A DNA stretch of 64,000 nucleotides from Euborellia annulipes (Eukaryota; Arthropoda; Insecta; Dermaptera; Anisolabididae): NCBI GenBank assembly GCA_023213315.1, contig JAKCPI010004471.1, positions 310,001-374,000 on the forward strand, written 5' to 3'. The notes under the pieces were generated by a model. That model ran no database searches. It saw nothing but the letters and a program-made list of their open reading frames with translations, and was not told where the DNA came from. Position numbers and translations under genes: made by a program. Below are positions 21,346 to 33,247 of the stretch, piece by piece (positions within the stretch are counted from its first letter, which is position 1; each line of letters starts with the position of its first letter).

Positions 21346-24300
21346 GGAGGGATTGCTCCTAAAACAAGCCTACTTACTCCACTGATCAAGGATCAAGACT
21401 AGAATGGATATTTTTTATAAAAAAATATTATATTCGAGTTAAATATTATATTAGTAAAAATAATAATTTTTTTTTTTTTTAAACAAAAAGAATTTAATTC
21501 TTTTCTCATATATTTTTTCCCCCTTCTAAAATAAATAGAGTTTTTTCATTCGCCAACATTTAAGTTCACTTCTCTTGACACAAAAGTACAATTATTATTT
21601 TATCGATGTTTTTAAAGCTTTTATACTTTTCGGCTGTGAAAATATGCAAAGACAGCCAAATGATAGCGAGGTAGAGTGACGCCGGTAACACCCCTTGCAA
21701 TATTCACCTCACCTTCATCTTTTGCTCTCTTGGATTCGAGTGTCAAAGAGTAATGAGCTCCACTAGAGAGCTTAACATCAAATGCCCTTTGAGATAGGAA
21801 AAGCTTTAAGAACCATTTTCAAAATAAATTTATACATTTATATAAGATAGTGATTCATAAAAATTGGATTCCTTAAATTCTTATTCCGCACTTGAGCCCT
21901 CGATCAGCAGTAGCTTCTTGTGCTTGGGATAAATACCCTCCCAGGCGAGAAAAATTTATTCAATTGAAATAAATGTCTAAATATCCTCAGATGCTGAAAA
22001 AAACCTTAATCGTCTAACTTCCAAAGGACTCCGTTCGGATCACACACTTCTACTTTATCTTTAATGGTAGAAGATTGTTGTTCTGAAACAACTTTTTGTA
22101 ATTTTCTATGAAGTTTCAGAATTAAAAAAAAAATGTAATATTTTATTTTTAGTTTTTTATTCTTTTTTTTTTTATTCTTCTATGGTATAAAAATAATTTA
22201 AATAATTTATTAAATTATAATTATATTTTTATAAGAGAAAATAATTTTGATAAATTTTGCATTTTTTTTTAGAGAATTTAGAATTTTTATCGGTTTTGGG
22301 TCCGAGTGTACAATTTCTTTTGATAACTCGGACACCTGTATTTAATTTTATTTAAATAATTTTCGATTTTATTTTATTAATTATTCAATGAATAATCTCA
22401 ATCCGGATTTGACTAAACATACTCACACATTTGTTAAATTTAATTTTATATAATTGAATTGAAAAAAATATGATTGGCAAATAATTATGAAATGAAAAAG
22501 AAATTATGCTGAGGAACTTTGACAGATGAAACAATTTCATTTATCTCTCTTTAGAATCAGAATTCAAGGCGCATGTCTTTATTCTATCCTAATTATCCCA
22601 CGGGATAGCACAAGAGGCGGATACTATACCAATGTGCTATGGGCCTAAAGATAGTTTGAATGACCTTTTTGACATGTTACATTGAAATGCTTTAAGGATA
22701 ATTAAAATTGAGTAAGATAAGATTATTAAAAACTTATCTTTTTTTTTAATTAGTTCTATTAATTATTATGTATCATTTAAGCAATAAAAGATTCTAAATA
22801 ATAAATTTCTAGTTTTATTCGAATGTGAAATTAATTTAGTCCATTGTGAACGAAAACAAAATTTTGAAAATTCGTGTTCTTATTTTACAAAAGAGTTCAA
22901 ATTTTTTAGATATTATTTTTTAATGCAATGGAAAAGCTGCTATTAAATTTTAAAAAAAAAATTGACCTCTATAAATAAGGACCACTTTAATGTAAATATA
23001 AGTAAGAGAAAGTAAAATAAAAAATTTCGAGGATCCTTTGAACTGGTGCCCTGGGCTCCTCCCATTTTAAATCCGCTTCTATATTAATTATATTAATATC
23101 ATAAATGTAAATAAATTTTCCTGTTTGTTTTTGAGTCGCTATTTCCTCGACTATAAATTTAGTTGTCTCACCATCTTCCTAAGGTTTTTTCTTCTGATTC
23201 ATCTTCTGTGGTGATTTAAGTTGCGAATTTAAAGAAAAAAATTTTTGTCGTCTGGGTTAAAGAAAATATTATTATGTATAATTTATCTTTTCTAGATTTT
23301 AGACTATTATCTTTTTTCATTTACACAGGTATTTATTATTCACTCTTATAATGAATCTCTTATTATAATTTATAATGTTTTTACTTTCTTTCATTATGTT
23401 AAAAGCTTCATATTTCAAAAAACCATAATGGATATTGACAATTAGGCTGTATTAATAAGCTCGTTTTCTTTTTTGATTAATTTAATTTTATTTTATACTT
23501 TTTTAATAATGATATATTTCATCTACGAGATGTGAACATTATCAAATTCATAAACATAAATTTACTTTCCGTGTTCATTTTTAGTTGTTAATTTTGTTAT
23601 CATTTGTTCGATAACATTCTCATTTCTTTTGAATTTCTCGTTAATTTTAATTTCATATCTCTTAAAAATATACTGTATACATTTCTTGTTGTTGATATTT
23701 GTTTTGTTTTTACTTGAATTAAAATATTTTAAATTATCATAAGCACGTTTGCTAGCGAAATTATTTGTTTTCTCAAGAGAAATTATGACGATATAATATG
23801 CTTAGTCTATTTTAATTAAATGAAATTAAAATTTAAAAATTGACTATTTTAATAATGAGTTAGAAAAACGAAAAAAATGCAAACGTGTGGGGTCGTGGGT
23901 CCCCCGCCAGGAACGAAGTTCCTCACGCCTTTTCTTCAACTCAGAGTATAATTTAATATGAATATTATTTAAAAATTATAAATAATTATTCTTTTTTAAA
24001 TAATATAGAAAGAGATAGAGAGAAAGAGAATTCTCTAGATCTGGTGGGGGAGGGATGGGGGTGGTCTTGCCTTCCTCCGCCGGCGCTGTAACGCATTTTC
24101 GTTACTGGTGCTTTTTGTTACGTGACGCTTCCTAGCCAATTCACTCTACAATAAGCCACTTAAAAGAACTTCGTTCCAAAAATTTGCTTTTGTGTAATGA
24201 AAATTTTTGCAATAAAAAATGTTTTTTTTTTATAATAGAAAAAAATTTGAATCATATCAGACAGTTTATTTTATAATTTATTTTATTTTATTTTATTCCC

Positions 24301-25124
24301 CGGCGCAAATAGCCTGTGTTGCTGAGCGCGCCTAAATACTAAGAAATAAAATAAAAATTATTTTATTCTCAAGAGGCTTGGAACTCTCGGCGGCCGCTGT
24401 TTGTTACCGTTTTGCTCTTCTTCCTTGTCTTTTATTTCCGTGATCGGATAAATGCGGCTAGGAAGGAGAACAGGCCCTTTTTCAGAACTTGAATTAGAAG
24501 GGGGAGAGGGAATGCTACGCCCTTCGATACTGTCGCAAAGGATTATTTTTTTGCATCATAATCTGTCGTGTATCATTTCTAAAATTATTTTCAACATGTT
24601 TGAAATTGGGATTACATTTGATTATGCCAGTTTAATAATTAATGAATATTTTTTTTTTTTATTAATTTTTCAATTAAAAATTTTTGAATTAATTTTTTAT
24701 TAAAAAATCATTCGATTGTCACCTATTTAGTTATATGTTAAATATGCCAATTATTTCTAATTATCGTAAATTTTTTTCAATTGGTGAAAAGAGTAAGTTA
24801 TCTGGTGCGGAAAGCAGCTATTGATTCTCGATAGGCCTGCATAAAGTTCTCATGCTGTGGTTGAGGAGGGGATCTCCAAGGCAAAAGGGCCCAAATGGAC
24901 AAATGTGCTTCGAATCACCTCAACCACTCAAACTCTACTGTAGATTCCTTACATGCAAGCCAGGAAGTTGCCTGCAATCTCATTTTCGCAATTGACCCTT
25001 CTTCGATAGATTGTCTTCTGGTAATTAAATAATTTATCAATCGAATGGTTTCCTTTTAAAGAAATCAACATCTATCCTGATCAATTTTCCCTTATTCTCA
25101 GCGATGTCCCTCTTAAGATAATAA
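21346..25124. other. Long unassigned AT-rich region
   Basis: About 3.8 kb without a recognised gene. It contains a family B end fragment (about 22995-23020), GC-richer patches at 21660-21790, 23880-23940, 24040-24150 and 24300-24520, and AG-rich sequence near 24010. A possible worn hAT-type end lies near 23030-23085. The 83-residue frame at 24452-24703 has no domain. Confidence 0.4.
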
Positions 25125-26013
25125 TAAAATTTGGTGTGACTGGTCGCACTAGCTCAGGGGCCCACATCTTGTGGGTACGTGGATGGCGACCACGAGCTGC
25201 CCTAGCTGGGACTGACAGTACTTGTTCTTTCCATGTCAGTCTCTTCCCTTCTATATGTTCAACAGGCGTCAGGCCGTACGACGGGCCGGCCTGTTCTTTT
25301 CCTTCCCTGTCGAAAAAACCCATGAACCGCCGACCCCGACGGTGAAGAAAGAAAAAGAAGAAGAGGTGTGACTGGTCGCACACAACTTTTTTTACCTTTA
25401 GTTACCTACAATTGAAAATTGTTTTCTGTGCTTGTCAGACCTGATTTTTTTGTGTCGTCATATATTTCCGCCCATATATTAGAATTAAAAATGTAAAGTT
25501 TATAAACATGGAAAAATATTTAAATTTTGTTATCATGGCAAACAATCTATTCTTTCTCAAGAAAGTAAAAGAGTATATTGTTCTTCAAACAAATTTGATG
25601 GCAAAATAAGAATAAAACTTTTAAAGAGCTTCTAAAGAATAATCGATTTATGAATTGTAATCAAAATCGTTTGAGCGAATTTTGAGAAAATAAAAAATAA
25701 GTGAAAAAGTACACCAGTGTGAACACCAGCAAAGTAGCAAGTGAGTGTGAACACCAGCAAAGAAGTGAAAAGTACTAGTACTCTTTGGCCGATTTTGTTC
25801 AAAAGTTCAGTGTTAAATGCCAAGAAAGTACTCAACTTAAATATCATATTTCAACGTCTTAGCACTTTTCATTCTCAAGATATTTTATTCAGAGATAGAC
25901 AGACAGATATTTTGCGGAACTTTTATTGAGGACTTCAAAACGTGTATTTCCATCAAATTCCCGACATCGAATTTTCGACATGACTCCAATACTTTTACTC
26001 TCTCTCTCTATCT
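25125..26013 (-). repeat. Family B repeat, split by a SINE
   Basis: Minus-strand copy: palindrome end at 25133 onward (GGTGTGACTGGTCGCAC), then after the SINE the ACAACTTT, TTTTTTGTGTCG, TTAATCAAAATCGTT-type blocks and finally CATCGAATTTTCGACATG and the CT-rich terminal hairpin. The region 25715-25760 has a short duplication of GTGTGAACACCAGCAAAG. Confidence 0.82.
25152..25364 (+). mobile_element. SINE, full-length copy 4
   Basis: Inserted into the palindromic end of a family B copy. Perfect 17-bp TSD GGTGTGACTGGTCGCAC at 25133-25149 and 25365-25381. Frames on both strands through it are not genes. Confidence 0.9.
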
Positions 26014-26030
26014 TTTTTTTTTTCTTTTTC

Positions 26031-26223
26031 TTGCGTTCTTATATTGTACCTCGCGTTACATACCGCTGGACGTTGTTCGGATTGGTTGTGTGCTAAATAA
26101 AAAACTATGTAATACAAGGCCGAGAAATATACCCTGTAACTATGTAAACTTTCAAATAGGGCTAATGGAGCTGACTAGCGCTTGCCCGCAAATAAATCTT
26201 TATTCTATTCTATTCTATTCTAT
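26031..26223 (+). mobile_element. Probable LINE 3' end with pentanucleotide tail
   Basis: A GC-richer segment (CGCGTTACATACCGCTGGAC...) ends in CGCAAATAAATCTTTATTC followed by about five ATTCT units. A unique 3' sequence ending in a short tandem repeat is typical of CR1/Jockey-type LINE 3' ends. No reverse transcriptase frame is present, so it is a 5'-truncated copy at best. Confidence 0.45.
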
Positions 26224-26268
26224 CTATATATTAACATATACCAATGTTAGATAAAAGAAAGTAAAATG
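26220..26268 (-). repeat. Family B terminal hairpin fragment
   Basis: TATATTAACATATACC...GATAAAAGAAAGTAAAAT matches the terminal hairpin only. Confidence 0.5.
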
Positions 26269-27959
26269 AATGAAAACATTTTAGAAAAAAAAAAGTAAAA
26301 GATAGAAGATCAAAAAAAATTATTAGATAATTATTCATCATATCTATACTCTCCTGGGGTGGGAAAATAGAAAGATAAACTCACCTCAAGAAAGAGGCAA
26401 AAATAGTCTAATTGATGATGGTCTAAGGAGAAGGTGAAATCCATGCCTAAAATTAAATCCATATATAGTATTAGTTAACAAACAAAGCAACATGACTTTG
26501 AAAAATTAGTTTATTTATCAAATAGCCACTCGATAATGGCATAATCTAACTTTCCTGTCATTGGGAATTTAATTTTTTTTTTATATATATAATTATGATC
26601 TTAAAAATTTGTATTATTAAATTAAAAAAAAAAATTGGCCGGAGTAATAAATAATAAATAGAAATGATTTCTTTCTCTATCTCTGTATATGGTTGGTGGT
26701 TGCCTCACGTGATAAGAATAAAAAATTTAAAGAATGTGAAAAGATGAGATATCCATTTTAAAAATGGCCAAATCCCTGGAGTAACTCTCTTAAAACCGAC
26801 CCAGTTTCTTTGTCCACTTCCTTTTGCATTTATATAAAAAAAAAAATTTTAATTCGAGTATCATTATATCAATATACAAATTTGGTGAGTAATCACACAT
26901 CATACAACTTTCTCTTTACTACATAAATCAAGGTGTTTATACCACAATTTTCATCACATATAAAATTTCTGGGATTATTTTTTCAATTCTCCCTCTTTTG
27001 ATTTAATTTTATTTATATCTCGTTATATTATGATTCTATATAATTTAAAATTTTTTCTCTTTTCTTTGTAGTATGTTTTTTTTATATTTTTATATATAAA
27101 AAATATTTTTAATGAATGAGTCAACGAACTGTTGAATTTAAATATCCAACAAAGAACTAGGTTTGATATTTTCAGTTATTAAATAATACAAACGCCAATA
27201 AAATATAATTTAAAATTTATATTGTTTGTCTATTTACATATTTTTCTTTTTTGTTTTCGCCTTTATGTGGAAACATTTTCCTATTGAATAATTCAGAGGA
27301 CATATTTTGATTATTCTCTATAATTGAGATATACAATTTTTATTTGGCTAACAAGAAATTTTATATTAAGAGAAAGAGAAAGAAAATTAGATTAGAATTT
27401 CATGAAAACATTATTTTTAAAGGTAGTGATTAAAATTTATTAACGTTTTTGGTAAAAAATGCATTTTTCTATGGTTATTTGAAACAGCTCGATTTTAAAT
27501 CGAATAATATTTTGCCATTATTGTCCTGTAATCTTTTTAGAGGCGATAAAATCTATGTTTCATTTTGGGTCAATACCTTCTCCTACCTAAGATTAAACCA
27601 ACCCAGCAGGGATCTTATTTTTTTTCGCTCATTCATCTTATTTTTGTGCAACGAAACCCTTGAGAACGCGAGAAAATCATTCATTGTGAAGTAAATTATT
27701 TTTTATAAAAATATAATTATTTAGAGTGTATTAATAAAATTATAATAATATAAAAGTGGCATCTGACGGTATTTTCATTTTCTTATGCTTTGATTAATTG
27801 CCGAACGAATTCAATCTTTATTAGAATCATAGTTAACAATTATTTGAGATTGATTTTTACTCTATATTATATTAAATTTTAATTTTTTGAATAATATTTT
27901 GAAAATTTAGAATTCTTGTAGTTTTTCTGGAATTAGTTGGCTTTATGGTAGCTTAAGGT
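26269..27959. other. Unassigned AT-rich stretch
   Basis: About 1.7 kb. Only a possible family B palindrome trace (26882-26925, ACACATCATACAACTTTCTC) was noted. The 81-residue frame at 27449-27694 has no recognisable domain. Confidence 0.4.
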
Positions 27960-28335
27960 TATTTGCGGTGTAGAATATCGTTTTTCAATTATTAATATTC
28001 ACACCCTAGTGTTTTAAATTTAATTAAAATTGAGTGAAAATTAAATTTTAGGGAGGGGGGGGTAAAGGAACAGCCGAGCCGGAAGAACTTTCTGAGGTCA
28101 GGAATATCTTTTTTCAATTATTTACACTCTGGGGTAATGTCATTTTAAATTTTATTAAAATAATGTTAAAAATGAAAAAAAAAATTTGGCATGGGGACGA
28201 AAGAACTTTTCAAATTTTAGGGGGAGGAAGAATTTGTATTTCCATTTAAGAAATTTAATTATTTTAATTAATATTTTTAATAAAGCCAGTTTGAATCTCT
28301 TTTTCAATACTTTTCTATGGATTTGATAAGAAGGG
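27960..28335 (+). repeat. Dispersed copy of the foldback satellite unit
   Basis: About two diverged units of the tandem repeat that builds the arms at 59465-60540 (AATATCTTTTTTCAATTATT, ACACTCTGGGG, TTTTAAATTTTATTAAAAT, TTTTAGGGAGGGGG), followed by the same unique flank (GGAGGAAGAATTTGTATTT) as at 60538 onward. It is a remnant of the same element type, 31 kb away. Confidence 0.75.
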
Positions 28336-29450
28336 TTTCCTACCTTTAATTTGATAATCGAGATTATTTTAATTAAAACTTTATATTTTTCTTAAAAAAT
28401 TAGCACTAACTATATTAGTACATAATACATATTTTGGTAATTAAACATTCAAATTTTATAATTTTTTTTATCATTATATTGAAATTTAAAATTATCATTT
28501 TACTTTTAAAAACAATTGGAAATTTTTATTTTTTCAATCCTCCATATGGTGCAAAAAAAGTCTTTGACCCCTATTTTACACTTTTTTTACTGTTAATTCT
28601 TTACTTATTTTTCTTATATAAAAAAATAGGTTTATTTTTATCCTATTTTTATTATAAGCCAGCAATAAGAACATCCTGTGTCGCCTTTCCGTTCAGAATC
28701 AGATTTATTCCCTTGAATCCCAACAGAGAGGGTTAAACTGTCAGAAAGTATATTTACGAGGAAATTTCTCGGTTTTATAACTGAAATATGAAGAGAATAT
28801 TCGTATATGTTCAATATATGAATATGCGGCGAACAGAAAATCGGTATAATATTCGTCATTATCAGTTTGAGAGTCTCGATCAAATAAAAAACAAGCACGA
28901 TCAAATTACACTGCGTTACTAAAGGAAGGGATCCCCTTCGAAAGAAAGGGCTTGGACTCCCTATCGATCCCTAGTCTGATTATGTATTATTTATAATTAT
29001 ATAGAATGCAAAGAATCATAATTCTTAGCTTCCTTCCTGCTTTGGTACTTTGACCTGTTTTAGCTAGGACGCAAGCAATCGAATGTAAGTAGTTTATTAA
29101 AAATTTAAACACTATTTAAAAGATAATTGTGAAATGTGATTAAATGAATGTTATCATATAAAAAAAAACATTTGGATTAGAGAGAATCTTTTCTTATGGC
29201 TCGGATATGAAAACTAAGAAGAAAAGTCAAAATATAAATCAAATAAAAAAAATCAGACTTGGTTTAGTATAAAAATATGGCAGGTAATTTTTCTACATAT
29301 CCCCTTTAAATTTGATATATTATATAGAACTATATAAACTGAACAAAAAGATCCGAAATGATATTTTTCAAATACCAATATTGATTATTTATATGAAACA
29401 AAAGTAAGAAAGATATTTATTTCTTTAAAATTAATATTGGTTGAAAGAAA
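28336..29450. other. Unassigned AT-rich stretch
   Basis: The 100-residue frame at 28434-28736 is a low-complexity hydrophobic translation of A/T runs and is not convincing. A GC-richer patch is at 28670-28990. Confidence 0.4.
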
Positions 29451-29499
29451 TGCAAAAAAAAACAAGAAGAAAATGCAGCCAATGTAGTTTCGTTATTGA

Positions 29500-29560
29500 G
29501 ATTCAGCCCACGGCTAACGTTTCGATCCTAGTTTTGGACCATCATCAGAGCTGGGGATGT
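29500..29560 (-). ncRNA. Hammerhead-ribozyme-like motif, single
   Basis: On the minus strand: CTGATGA (29542-29548), then GGTCC...GGATC as a possible stem II with one G-U pair, then GAAA (29520-29523) followed by CGTTAGCCGTGGGCTG, where AGCC/GGCT could pair. One extra T lies between CTGATGA and the stem, as in the other copies. Self-cleavage is not established. Confidence 0.45.
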
Positions 29561-29647
29561 GTCAAAAAGGCATATATACTTTACCCGAGACAATGAGACT
29601 TATGCACTTTTAATAATAAAAACAACTATTATTGTTAAAAATTGATC

Positions 29648-29850
29648 GCTCAGGGGCCCACATCTTGTGGGTACGTGGATGGCGACCACGAGCTGCCCGA
29701 GCTGGGACAGACAGTTGGTACCATCAAGAGAAAAGATATTGGACAATATGGCGGCTACCTGGCATTTGAGCCTTATGGTAGGTAGCCGCCATAGTGTCCA
29801 ATATCTTTTCTCTTGATGGTATGTCTCTCTCTTCCTTCCTCTTTTCAGCA
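29648..29850 (+). mobile_element. SINE copy 5, split by a MITE and 3'-truncated
   Basis: Head at 29648-29718 (GCTCAGGGGCCCACATC...GACAGACAGTTGG), a 103-bp palindromic MITE, then the middle of the SINE (TGTCTCTCTCTTCC...TTTTCAGCA) to 29850, where family B sequence takes over. About 16 bases expected at the junction are missing. Confidence 0.82.
29719..29821. mobile_element. 103-bp palindromic MITE
   Basis: The 42-bp ends (29719-29760 and 29780-29821) are inverted copies with one mismatch, beginning TACCATCAAGAGAAAAG and containing GGCGGCTACCT. The loop is 19 bp. The TA at each tip fits a TA target duplication. It sits inside a SINE, so it inserted after that SINE did. Confidence 0.85.
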
Positions 29851-29918
29851 CGATTCACAACTTTCACCCCTAAGGGTAAGAGAGTTGTGTGCTGTGCGTC
29901 AGTCACACCAGATTTTTC
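29851..29918 (+). repeat. Family B palindrome end, fragment
   Basis: CACAACTTTCACCCC...GAGAGTTGTGTGCTGTGCG then GTCACACCAGATTTTT: the right end of family B only. Confidence 0.75.
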
Positions 29919-30431
29919 ATTAATGTAAAGAAAAAAATCGAATATCAGAAATATTTTTTAGGCATTTCTCTTTGTTCTTTTTACATATTTTATTTCATTG
30001 TAAATTTACAATAATATAAATATTTTAAAAAGTAATTAATATGAACTTTAGTCAATTTTGTCGAGTATAAATAATTTTTAGAATGTTCCAAAAATAATAG
30101 CCATTAATAAAACTATATATAAATCTCTCTGCCTCTTGGGCATTTACATGTAACATTCTATTCAAAGCATTTCAAATCAATTGAGATATTTTTGAAATTT
30201 GTCTTTTTGTTATTAACAAGCTTAAAAATAGCAAAATCAATATTAGCGAAATTCCGTATTTATAATTCATATTATTTAGTCCAGTGATTGGCAATCTATT
30301 TATACCCTAGAAGTGCAAGGTAGGAATATCTCAACTGAGGAAAAAAGACTTGAATTTTAATTGTTAAATTTTTTTAAGAGCTCTCTAAAATCAAATATTA
30401 ATACCTACAACAACTGTGAATTATAAAGTAA
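29919..30431. other. Unassigned AT-rich stretch
   Basis: Only a possible worn hAT-type end, CAGTGATTGGCAATC at about 30281, was noted. Confidence 0.4.
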
Positions 30432-31090
30432 AAAATCTGGTGTATGTTGAACTTGCCCTTCGGTAATCGAAAGTTGTGTACTGTGCTTTCACGCCAGATT
30501 TTTGTATGTTGAGATATATTTAATTTTTCACAGTACCTTACTTCCCCAAAAGGGGAATCGAAATATGCAAATCCCCATAGGGATTTAACATTGGCTCGAT
30601 GGAAGTAAGAGTTGAAAAATTTTAAATCCATGTTTTTATTTTTGTAATGGGTGCATAAAGTCCTAAGACCTATAATGACCGGTGGTCACTCACATGCACC
30701 CAGGATCAATATAGTTAAAAATGCTACATCAGTAAAGTGTACTTCAAACAATTTCCAGGAAAAATCTTACTGATATACTTTTTAAAGAGCATCTAAAAAA
30801 TAGCTGATTTATGAGCTTTAATCAAAATTATAAAACATTTAAATTCTGTTACCATAGCAACCATTCCTCCTTTTTTTCTATGAAGTACAAGAATAAGGTG
30901 TTCTTCAAGAAAACTTCAGTGCAACATGAGAGAAGACATATACTTTTTAAAGAGCATCTAAAAAATAGTGATGATTTATGAATTTTAATCAAAATCGTTA
31001 GAGCCAATTTTGAGAAAATCAAAATCGCTACATTGACATGATCGCAATACTTTCTCTCTATATATTACATATGTAGGTTAGAGAAAGTAA
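30432..31090 (-). repeat. Family B repeat, long-subfamily type with insert
   Basis: Minus-strand copy from AAAATCTGGTGTATG to GTTAGAGAAAGTAAAA. It carries part of the extra segment (GGAATCGAAATATGCAAATC). A small insert at about 30640-30715 contains GGGTGCAT and ATGCACCC as inverted words. Two versions of the CATTTTAAAGAGCATC-type block suggest a partial internal duplication (about 30720-30850 and 30880-31020). Confidence 0.8.
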
Positions 31091-31256
31091 AAAGAAGAAA
31101 AAAATTGTGAACAATTCTAATGGAAGATATATTGATAGATTAGTGAAGAAGAATCCCAACATTTTTCTTTTCACAATTATTCAAATTATTTGCAAATATT
31201 TTGTATTTAAATAATTTAATTCTGATCTTATTAGTAATATAAGACATTTTTGGCTT

Positions 31257-31445
31257 TAATCATGGTTTATTCTAGTTAGTAATTAATAATACAAATTATC
31301 TAGTTTCAGCTAATGTTTCTGCAGCCGTCATCAGGTCATATTCTCTTTGAAAAATTTCAGTGTTCACCTGACCTGATGAAGATTGCAGAAACATTGGCTG
31401 TTGATTTGTATTATTAATTACAAAGTAGAATAAGCCACGGTTAAT
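31257..31445. mobile_element. Inverted pair of hammerhead-like motifs
   Basis: The arms at 31257-31338 and 31369-31445 are inverted copies with a 30-bp spacer. Each holds CTGATGA (minus 31328-31334; plus 31373-31379) followed by GAAA (minus 31316-31319; plus 31388-31391) and then CATT(A/G)GCTG. The interval between core pieces is only 8 bases, so any stem II would be minimal. Penelope-like elements are known to carry hammerhead motifs and to insert with inverted terminal copies, which is the most economical explanation. Confidence 0.5.
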
Positions 31446-31902
31446 GTCAATTTGTAACTAAGAGTAAGACTCTGTAGTGTTTTTTAAAAATCAATGGCCT
31501 TGATAGACTGAGGACTTGGAAATATTTGAAAAATAAATTGAACAATTATACAAAGAAAAGCTCTCTTGTGATATTTCCTCGAAACAGTCCATAACAGTTT
31601 ATTTATTTATTTGCCTACAAAATAAAATAGAGCCCAGATGCTGATGAGCCAGTTTATTTTTTTTTATATTTTAATTAAAAATATTGAATTAGCAAATAAG
31701 ATTAAAAATACCAGCCAATTTAAAAACATGAGAGAATTTTTTTTTAATGCATCACTTTTTATGTTTATTTTTTCACCCATTAAATTAGAATAATAATTTT
31801 TAACAAACAGAGAGAATAACATAATTTTTTTATGGTTAAATGACAATTTGTCTCTTTATTTGCAATTTTTTTTTATTAGAACATCTATTTATCTATTATT
31901 TT
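31446..31902. other. Unassigned AT-rich stretch
   Basis: Nothing recognised. Confidence 0.4.
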
Positions 31903-32045
31903 TTTACTTTCTCTTACTTATTATATACAGTGAAGAGAAAAAACATTATTGAGATCTCATTAAAAATTCGATGTCAACAGACTTTTAAAATGTTTATTAG
32001 AATATCGAAACAAAAGTCGTCAAAAAAGTAAATATTGGGCTCAAA
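31903..32045 (+). repeat. Family B 5' fragment, worn
   Basis: TTTTACTTTCTCTTACTTAT...GAAGAGAAAAAAC then AAAAATTCGATGTCAACAG; the copy fades after that. Confidence 0.65.
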
Positions 32046-32047
32046 TA

Positions 32048-32585
32048 TTCAGGGCACTCAACTGTTGAGTAACTGATGAGTATAGAGCGGAAAAAAGTCT
32101 TTCGACTCTTGTCAAATTTTGAAACTTATCCTGATTTTCTTAAATATCTCCACTGATCTCACGTTTTTTGATATTTCCAAAAAGGACTTTTGCTAAAAGC
32201 GACGTTTATGGCCGACTTTTTAAAAATTTTTTAATATAATATGTTTTTACTTTCACATATTATTATTTGTTAAAATTGACAGCAACCTTTTTGCCAAAAC
32301 AGACTTTTTACCGATTATTTGGCTAAGAAAGAGTAGACTTATAAGGCGACATTTTTCCGAAAAGAAGAGACTTTTTTCAGCTCTCTACTGAAGTCGCTCT
32401 GAACGCTACTTAGCTGTACGCTCACTCTTGAAATGTTAAGTGAACGGTCGCCATTTTTCTTATCAAAAAATTTAAAAAATAAAAAAAATTTGCTCATATT
32501 TACTATCTTATAATATAGAGATTTTGCTCAAACAGCTAACTCATCAGTTGGCCAACATTAGAGTGAGCTGAACACGCTCAGTAAT
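32048..32585. repeat. Possible TIR element
   Basis: TTCAGGGCACTCAACTG...AACTGATGAGT near 32048-32082 and AACTCATCAGTTGG...GAGTGAGCTGA near 32538-32570 are imperfect inverses of about 35 bp. A related CGCTCACTCTTG word lies at 32421-32432. Boundaries and target are uncertain. Confidence 0.35.
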
Positions 32586-33247
32586 ACATAAAAGGTTATG
32601 GTAGATTTTTCTTTAAAAATTTTTCATTAAAATTTTTAAATGAAATTAAAATTCTAAACATTCCAATGCGTAGGCCTATATATAATTATCCAGCTTTAAG
32701 AAGGCTTATCAACTTTTCAAATATCTATTTTTTCCATTAATCTTGGTTGGTTAAAAAAAAAGAAATAAATTCTCTTGATGTTTGAAATCTTTTGATAGCT
32801 ACTCATTACTTAGTCGCTCTTGTAAGATCATTATTTGAAGCGCATTTTATTATTAATTTCTTTGCTCCTTGCCTTAACAAAATGGATTCTTTATTGACTT
32901 AATTGTTTTCTCGGTCTTTTCATGTTTTATTTGAAGATTGCAAAAAGTAATTTCCTTCGTTAATTAGTCGAATGCTTTGAAGAATAAACCTCAAGGCGGA
33001 CAAAATTCTACAAACATAACCATTAAAAGTAACATTCTAAATAGTATTTTGTTATATTTTTAAAAGGCTTACAGTTTAGACAGGTATCAAACAACTAGTT
33101 GATTTAGAAGAGTAGGCCCTAAATCTTTATATATATTCTTGTAGATTTTCAGATTACAATATTTTTCAATCAATACTTAAAAAAAAAAAATTTTTATCTC
33201 AAATTACTTCGGTTTTTAATTCATTTTTATAATACAATTTTTTAAAT

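Noticed and set aside
28434..28736. 100-residue hydrophobic frame that looks like membrane segments
   Set aside because: T-rich DNA gives F/L/I-rich translations on this strand generally; there is no start context or domain.
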